DNA of 64,000 nucleotides from Prauserella shujinwangii (GTDB lineage: Bacteria; Actinomycetota; Actinomycetes; Mycobacteriales; Pseudonocardiaceae): the NCBI RefSeq assembly GCF_003001955.1, contig NZ_PVNH01000004.1:523053-587052 (forward strand), given 5' to 3'. Under the pieces are notes generated by a model, which saw nothing but the letters and a program-made list of their open reading frames with translations, ran no database searches and was not told the origin of the DNA. Position numbers and translations under genes: made by a program. Positions 59,696-64,000 of this stretch are shown piece after piece (position 1 is the first letter of the stretch; each line of letters starts with the position of its first letter).

Positions 59696-61471
59696 TCAGC
59701 GGACCAACCGGCGTGTGATGCGACGAACGGCCGACGAGCGGCGGGCCGACCACGACGAGTGGCCCAGGTCACGGACCGGGGTGGCGCGGTCGGTGAACGG
59801 GGAGCGCCGGTGCTCGTGCAGGTGCAGCCGCAGCATCGCGGCGGTCGACCACGGCGGTGGCCTGCCGAACAGCGACACCGCGACCATCACGGCGAACGCC
59901 AGCGGCACCGACCACGGTGCGGGCTGCACGAGCAGCACCGCGACCCAGCCGTCGGCGGGGACCCCGAGCACGGTCGCGAGGAACGCGCCGGACGAACCGG
60001 CGAGTCCGGTCGCCACGCCCGCGATCGCACCGGGCGCGGTCAGCCGCGGCCACCAGATGCCCAGCACCAGCAGCGGGCAGAACGTGGACGCGGCCACGGT
60101 GAACCCCCACGTCACCAGGGTGCCCGCGTCGAAGCGGGCCGCGGGCAGCGCGAGCAGCACCACGACGGCCGCCGCGACCACCACGGCGACCCGCAACTGC
60201 CGCAGCCCGCCGGGCACCAGGTCGTGCGAGATCGCGCCCGACACCACGAGCACCAGCCCGAGCGAGGTCGCCAGGAACGCCGCGAACGCGCCCGCCGTGA
60301 GCAGCCCGGTGAACAGGGCGCCCACGGCCCCCGTGTCGACCTGCGCGGGCAGCGCCACGACCGCGCTGTCCGTGGCCCCGGACAGGTACAGGTGCGGCAC
60401 CAGCACCCGGCCCAGCACGCCGTAGATGCCGGGGAACAGGTAGAACACGCCGAGCAGGGCCACCGTGAGCGCCGCCGTGCGGCGAGCCGAGCGGCCGTCC
60501 GGACTGGTGTGGAACCGCATGATCACGTGCGGCAGGCCCATCGTGCCGAGCATCGTGGCGATCAGCACCGCCCACGTGCCCAGCAGCGGGTAACCCTCGT
60601 CGCCGACGTCGAGCAGGGGCCGTTCCCACCCCGGCGCGCCCGGCGCCGTCTCGCCGCGCAGCTCGGGAGCCGGGCTGCCCGCGGGGAACACCACCGTGCT
60701 CCCCGCGGGCACCTGCCACTCGCCCTCGGGCAGGGCGGCGGTCGTCCCGTCCGGGAGCCGCCGCTCCGCGCCGGGCGGCACCTCCAGCGTCGCGCCCGCG
60801 CGGAACACGACCTCGGTGTCGCGGGTGAACTCGGTGAACTCGGCGGGCCGCAGGGCGTCGTCGCGCACCTCCGGCCCCACCTCGGCCACCAGCCAGAGCG
60901 CCGGGACGATGAACAGCACCAGCTTGAAGAAGAACTGGAACGCCTGCACGTAGGTGGCGGCGCGCATGCCGCCCAGCGCGAGCGTGGCGCTCACCGCGAG
61001 CCCCGCGACCACCACCCCGACCCAGTACGGGGTGCCGCCGACGACGCTGAGCACCAGCCCCGCCGTGCGGAACTGCGGCACCAGGTACAGCCCGCTGATC
61101 ACGAGCACGACGACGGCCGCCAGCCTGCGCAGCGACGGCGACGCCAGCCGGGCCTCGGCGAAGTCGGGCACCGTGAGCGCGCCCGAGCGGCGCATCGGCG
61201 CCGCCACGAGCGTCAGCATGGCGATGTAGCCCGCGGTGAAGCCCACCGGGTACCACAGCGCCCCGATGCCGTCCTTCACGACCAGCCCGGCCACGCCGAG
61301 GAACGACGCCGCCGACAGGTACTCGCCGGACACCGCCGCCGAGTTCAGCAGCGGCGACACCCGGCGCGAGGCGACCAGGAAGTCCGACGTCGTGCGCATG
61401 GCCGCGACCCCGCGCAGCCCGATCAGCAACGTGACCAGGACGACCGGCGCGACCGCGAACGCGACGATCAC
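59696..61471 (-). CDS. Second sodium:solute symporter (SSS family)
   Basis: 591 aa. SSS features: TTSDFLVASRRVSPLLNSAA, VSGEYLSAASFLGVAG, GTMGLPHVIMRFHTSPDGRS. About 13 membrane segments, plus an extracytoplasmic insertion (about 200-285) rich in Gly/Pro that is absent from ActP of the same cluster. GTG start overlapping the upstream gene (GTGA). It is related to acetate/propionate symporters, but the insertion suggests a different regulatory or substrate property. Confidence 0.9.
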   Translation of the reverse strand: MIVAFAVAPVVLVTLLIGLRGVAAMRTTSDFLVASRRVSPLLNSAAVSGEYLSAASFLGVAGLVVKDGIGALWYPVGFTAGYIAMLTLVAAPMRRSGALTVPDFAEARLASPSLRRLAAVVVLVISGLYLVPQFRTAGLVLSVVGGTPYWVGVVVAGLAVSATLALGGMRAATYVQAFQFFFKLVLFIVPALWLVAEVGPEVRDDALRPAEFTEFTRDTEVVFRAGATLEVPPGAERRLPDGTTAALPEGEWQVPAGSTVVFPAGSPAPELRGETAPGAPGWERPLLDVGDEGYPLLGTWAVLIATMLGTMGLPHVIMRFHTSPDGRSARRTAALTVALLGVFYLFPGIYGVLGRVLVPHLYLSGATDSAVVALPAQVDTGAVGALFTGLLTAGAFAAFLATSLGLVLVVSGAISHDLVPGGLRQLRVAVVVAAAVVVLLALPAARFDAGTLVTWGFTVAASTFCPLLVLGIWWPRLTAPGAIAGVATGLAGSSGAFLATVLGVPADGWVAVLLVQPAPWSVPLAFAVMVAVSLFGRPPPWSTAAMLRLHLHEHRRSPFTDRATPVRDLGHSSWSARRSSAVRRITRRLVR

Positions 61472-61860
61472 CGGGACGCTCCGGACCGGCGGCCCCTCCC
61501 CGGTGCGGGGGTGTCCGGGTCCTCCTCGATGCGCTCGGCGCGCCGCAGGTGCCAGAACCCGAGCAGCACCATCGCCGGGAACGGCGCCACCAGCGCCAGC
61601 CAGGACACCGGCACCCCGAGCAGGCGCACATCGCCAAGGCCGGGCACGGCGGCCAGCAGCAGCGGCAGCCCGGCGACCAGCGCGACCAGCGCGCCGAGCG
61701 CGGCCAGCGCCTGCGCCCGCTGCCGGTGGTACAGCGCGATCGCGACCGGCGCCTCCACCGGGTCCAGCGTCGCGGGCCGCCAGCGGCCGCGGTGCCTGCG
61801 CCGCGCATGCGCGAGCCGGGTCTGCGGGCTCGTCACCGCCACCCTGCGGTTGCCGGTCAT
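61468..61860 (-). CDS. Small two-helix membrane protein of the acetate cluster
   Basis: 130 aa, ATG overlapping the stop of the response regulator (ATGA). A basic N-terminus (ARRRHRGRWRPATLDPVEAP) is followed by two hydrophobic helices (about 50-72, 84-103) and a charged tail. It resembles DUF485-like partners in size and position just ahead of a symporter, but the sequence pattern is different. It may be the small subunit of the second symporter. Confidence 0.75.
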   Translation of the reverse strand: MTGNRRVAVTSPQTRLAHARRRHRGRWRPATLDPVEAPVAIALYHRQRAQALAALGALVALVAGLPLLLAAVPGLGDVRLLGVPVSWLALVAPFPAMVLLGFWHLRRAERIEEDPDTPAPGRGRRSGASR

Positions 61861-62645
61861 GACGACTGTTCGAGCTCGCCGCGCTGCGCCGCCCGCAGCA
61901 GCCTTTCCCGCAGCTCCCGCGCGTGCCTGCGGCTCACCGGGACGTCGCCGAGATCGGTGTGCGCGAGCAGGCCGCCGACCGAGTCGCTGCGCAGCTCGCG
62001 GACGGCGCCCAGCGCGACCAGGTAGCCCCGGTGCGTGCGCACGAACCCGGCGCTCTCCCAGTACTCCTCCAGCCGGGAGATCGGCATCCGCACCAGGTGC
62101 ACCCCGGAGCCCGTGTGCAGCCGCACGTAGTCGCCGTGGGCCTCGGCGAACCGCACGTCGCCCCGGCGCACGTACCGCGTCCGCCCGCCCGACTCGACCG
62201 GCAGCGCGGCCATCGTGTCGGGCAGCTCCTTGCTCGCGGGCGCGGCGGGCTCCCCGGCCCCGGCCATCCGGCACACCCGGTGCAGCGCGTCCGCGAGCCG
62301 CTCCGCCCGCACCGGTTTGAGCAGGTAGTCCACCGCGCCGATGCCGAACGCGGCCACCGCGTGCTCGTCGTAGGCCGTCACGAACACGATCACCGGCGGC
62401 TCGGCCAGCTTGTTCAGCAGCGACGCCAGCTCCAGGCCGTCCAGGCCGGGCATCGCGATGTCCAGGAACACGGCGTCGAACCGGCCGCTCTGGATCGACT
62501 TCAGCGCGGTCAGCGGGTCACCGGCGCCGGTGACCTCCGCGACCTCCGGCGCCTCGCGGAGCAGGCTGCACAGGTCCGCCAGCGCCGCGGGCACGTCGTC
62601 GATCGCCAGCACCCGCAGGCCGCCGGCCGTCTGCGTACTGTTCAC
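61857..62645 (-). CDS. LytTR-family response regulator
   Basis: 262 aa. Receiver (about 10-125) with acidic pair Asp16-Asp17, phosphoacceptor Asp62 (FLDIAMP), Thr90 and Lys110. LytTR DNA-binding domain (about 155-255): RYVRRGDVRFAEAHGDYVRL and GFVRTHRGYLVALGAVREL. GTG start overlaps the kinase stop (GTGA). It probably controls the symporter genes and the divergent acs gene in response to the adjacent kinase; analogous acetate-uptake control is known for other two-component systems, but this one is not characterised to my knowledge. Confidence 0.93.
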   Translation of the reverse strand: MNSTQTAGGLRVLAIDDVPAALADLCSLLREAPEVAEVTGAGDPLTALKSIQSGRFDAVFLDIAMPGLDGLELASLLNKLAEPPVIVFVTAYDEHAVAAFGIGAVDYLLKPVRAERLADALHRVCRMAGAGEPAAPASKELPDTMAALPVESGGRTRYVRRGDVRFAEAHGDYVRLHTGSGVHLVRMPISRLEEYWESAGFVRTHRGYLVALGAVRELRSDSVGGLLAHTDLGDVPVSRRHARELRERLLRAAQRGELEQSS

Positions 62646-63712
62646 GGCATCACTCCAGGCTGGAACCGGGGCACCCGGACGATCACGCGGGTGCCGTCCC
62701 CCTCCGCCGTCTCCACCACCAGGCCGAACCAGGGTCCGTACACGTTACGCAGCCGCCGGTCGACGTTCGCCAGGCCCATGCTCGTGCCGGCCCCGCGCCC
62801 GGCGAGGAGGTCCTCGGCGGTGGCCGGGGGCATCCCCACCCCGTCGTCCTCGACGCTGATCACGCAGTCGGCGCCCTCGGCCTCGCCGAGCACCTGCACG
62901 GTGCCGCCGCCCGCGCGCGGCTCGATGCCGTGCCGGACCGCGTTCTCCACGATCGGCTGCAGCACGAGGTAGGGGATCGCCACCGCCAGCACCTCGGGAG
63001 CGACCCGCACCTGCACCCGCAGCCGCTCGCCGAGCACCGCCCGCTGCAGCGCCAGGTACGTCTCGATCGCGTGGAACTCGTCGGCGACGGTCGTGTACTC
63101 GCCGTGCCGGGCGAGGCTGTAGCGGATGTAGTCGGCGAAGTCCAGCATCAGCTCGCGCGACCGGTCCGGCTCCGACCGCACCAGCCCCGCGATCACCGTG
63201 AGCGCGTTGTACACGAAGTGCGGCGAGATCTCCGCCCGCAGCGCCCGCAGCTCGGCCTCCGCCGCGTGCTCCGCCGAGGCCTCCAGATGGCTTCGTTCGA
63301 GCGCCGCGACGAGCAGGTTCGCCACCTCCCGCACCGCGGCCGGCCGCACCGGTCCGGCTACCACCAGGACCCCAGCCAGCTCGTCGTGCACGACGAGCGG
63401 CAGCGCCACCACCTCACCGCGGCGGCGCCGGTCCTCGGTGTGCAGCACGTCCTCGACCATGGCGGCGGTGTCGGCGCCCGCGGGCAGCCTGCCCGCGGAC
63501 ACCAGCCCGCCGGACAGGTCCGCCAGGCCGACGGCGCCGGCCCCGAGCAGCCGCCGGATGCCCCGGGCCGCCGAGGGCACCCGGGGACCCGTGAGCCCGT
63601 CGGCGAGGTCGTCCGCCACGTGCCGCGCCGTCTCCAGCACGCTCGCGATGTCGCGGGGCCTCCGGGGCAGCAGGGGGCGGTGCCGCGACTCCTCGTCGGC
63701 AGGCACCGGCAT
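62642..63712 (-). CDS. Cytoplasmic LytS-like histidine kinase
   Basis: 356 aa from ATG 63712 (GAGGGAGCGAG upstream); codons further up look non-coding. No membrane helix. A GAF-like input domain (about 50-145) contains EVVALPLVVHDELAGVLVVA. His_kinase (PF06580) domain: ISPHFVYNALTVIAGLV with phosphoaccepting His165, then N box VENAVRHGIEP and G box AGTSMGLANVDRRLRN. Lack of membrane segments means it reads an intracellular signal, perhaps an acetate-derived metabolite. It heads the leftward operon, divergent from acs. Confidence 0.92.
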   Translation of the reverse strand: MPVPADEESRHRPLLPRRPRDIASVLETARHVADDLADGLTGPRVPSAARGIRRLLGAGAVGLADLSGGLVSAGRLPAGADTAAMVEDVLHTEDRRRRGEVVALPLVVHDELAGVLVVAGPVRPAAVREVANLLVAALERSHLEASAEHAAEAELRALRAEISPHFVYNALTVIAGLVRSEPDRSRELMLDFADYIRYSLARHGEYTTVADEFHAIETYLALQRAVLGERLRVQVRVAPEVLAVAIPYLVLQPIVENAVRHGIEPRAGGGTVQVLGEAEGADCVISVEDDGVGMPPATAEDLLAGRGAGTSMGLANVDRRLRNVYGPWFGLVVETAEGDGTRVIVRVPRFQPGVMP

Positions 63713-63853
63713 GCTCGCTCCCAGCTCCCTCGGCGGATCAGGCGCACTGTAGCCCGGAGTGTCCCGGAGACTCTCACGGCCGTCGGACGACCGCTCGTCC
63801 CCGATGTGGCACCGTTCGTCGTCAGGCTCCTGCTGGCCCGCCCGGATTGCCCT

Positions 63854-63859
63854 TATGGT
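63854..63859 (+). promoter_or_regulatory. -10 hexamer TATGGT of acs (leaderless)
   Basis: TATGGT ends 7 bases before the acs ATG at 63867, with no Shine-Dalgarno site. The 154-base interval to the kinase start holds any shared operator, but I see no clear dyad. Confidence 0.5.
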
Positions 63860-63866
63860 GCCCGCC

Positions 63867-64000
63867 ATGAGCAGCGACGCTTTGGAGAACCTGTCCACGG
63901 AAACTCGTACCTTTCCTCCGGGGGAGGAGTTCGCGGCGCGGGCGAATGCGTCGGCGGAGTGGTATGTGGAGGCGGAGGCGGATCGGGAGGCGTTCTGGGC
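63867..64000 (+). CDS. acs: Acetyl-CoA synthetase, 5' end only
   Basis: The visible 44 codons (MSSDALENLSTETRTFPPGE, EEFAARANASAEWYVEAEAD, REAFW) match the N-terminus of AMP-forming acetyl-CoA synthetase, including the FPP and YxxAxxDREAFW pattern. It activates acetate to acetyl-CoA. The gene runs off the right edge. Divergent from the LytS/LytTR-symporter operon, so acetate uptake and activation share a control region. Confidence 0.85.
   Translation, partial: MSSDALENLSTETRTFPPGEEFAARANASAEWYVEAEADREAFW

Overview
The window is high-G+C actinobacterial DNA. It most likely comes from a mycothiol- and F420-using member of the Pseudonocardiaceae, in the Amycolatopsis/Saccharomonospora neighbourhood. 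The evidence is the GC-biased codon use, many leaderless genes (a -10 hexamer 6-7 bases before the start codon), an Rv2466c-type DsbA protein, a group II truncated haemoglobin and a CtaJ-type oxidase subunit. From about 8.3 to 35.5 kb the gene order follows, from memory, the Mycobacterium tuberculosis block Rv2478c-Rv2464c: ssb, ettA, gdh, thioesterase, Rv2474c-like, GH13 protein, glbO, HNH protein, ctaJ, DUF5130, pepN, DsbA, rpiB, nei. Local insertions interrupt it.

Bases 1-8.3 kb look like the inner end of an integrated conjugative element of the actinomycete (AICE) type: a TraB/FtsK-like DNA translocase, a DUF2637 membrane protein translated just before it, a membrane-bound GAF protein, an XRE-DUF5753 regulator with its DUF6879 partner, and several small proteins. 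No integrase or replication gene is in view, so the rest should lie to the left. Two dense short-repeat arrays flank traB: GTTA-type iterons 3' of the gene, and ACCTGGCG octamers inside the DUF2637 gene. Both are candidate translocase recognition (clt) loci. The element abuts an ssb gene that seems to have lost its first few codons.

8.3-35.5 kb is core chromosome. It carries ssb, the translation factor EttA, a helical-repeat protein with a long disordered tail, the large NAD-glutamate dehydrogenase, a thioesterase, then a variable segment. That segment holds two gene remnants (LysR and MFS, both missing their 5' halves), DUF1801, VOC, a DUF305 lipoprotein and a secreted LVIVD protein. It is followed by a GH13 protein lacking two of three catalytic residues, glbO, an MscS channel, an HNH protein, a small ORF made of 13 RGVRVT repeats, ctaJ, DUF5130, pepN, DsbA, an MBL hydrolase, ComB, rpiB and nei.

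35.6-50.8 kb is accessory metabolism: a DUF1542 protein, an NlpC/P60 hydrolase, an F420-dependent oxidoreductase with an NTF2-like partner, a membrane-protein operon with a frameshifted DUF4396 gene, and a GMC oxidoreductase. The oxidoreductase operon has one, and the GMC/DUF4396 intergenic region two, perfect matches to the KstR 14-mer TNNAACNNGTTNNA, suggesting steroid control. Next come an IclR regulator, amidohydrolase, DoxX and intradiol dioxygenase, divergent from a CoA-transferase/citryl-CoA lyase pair with ACGGAC palindromes between them, then NAT and TetR. tRNA-Gly(TCC) and tRNA-Pro(TGG) follow.

51-64 kb holds a TetR-controlled operon (alpha/beta hydrolase plus two IrtAB-like ABC proteins), a cysteine-desulfurase-like enzyme, and an acetate module: ActP-type symporter, DUF485, second symporter, small membrane protein, LytTR regulator, histidine kinase and divergent acs. 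Several families of large intergenic palindromes act as probable terminators.
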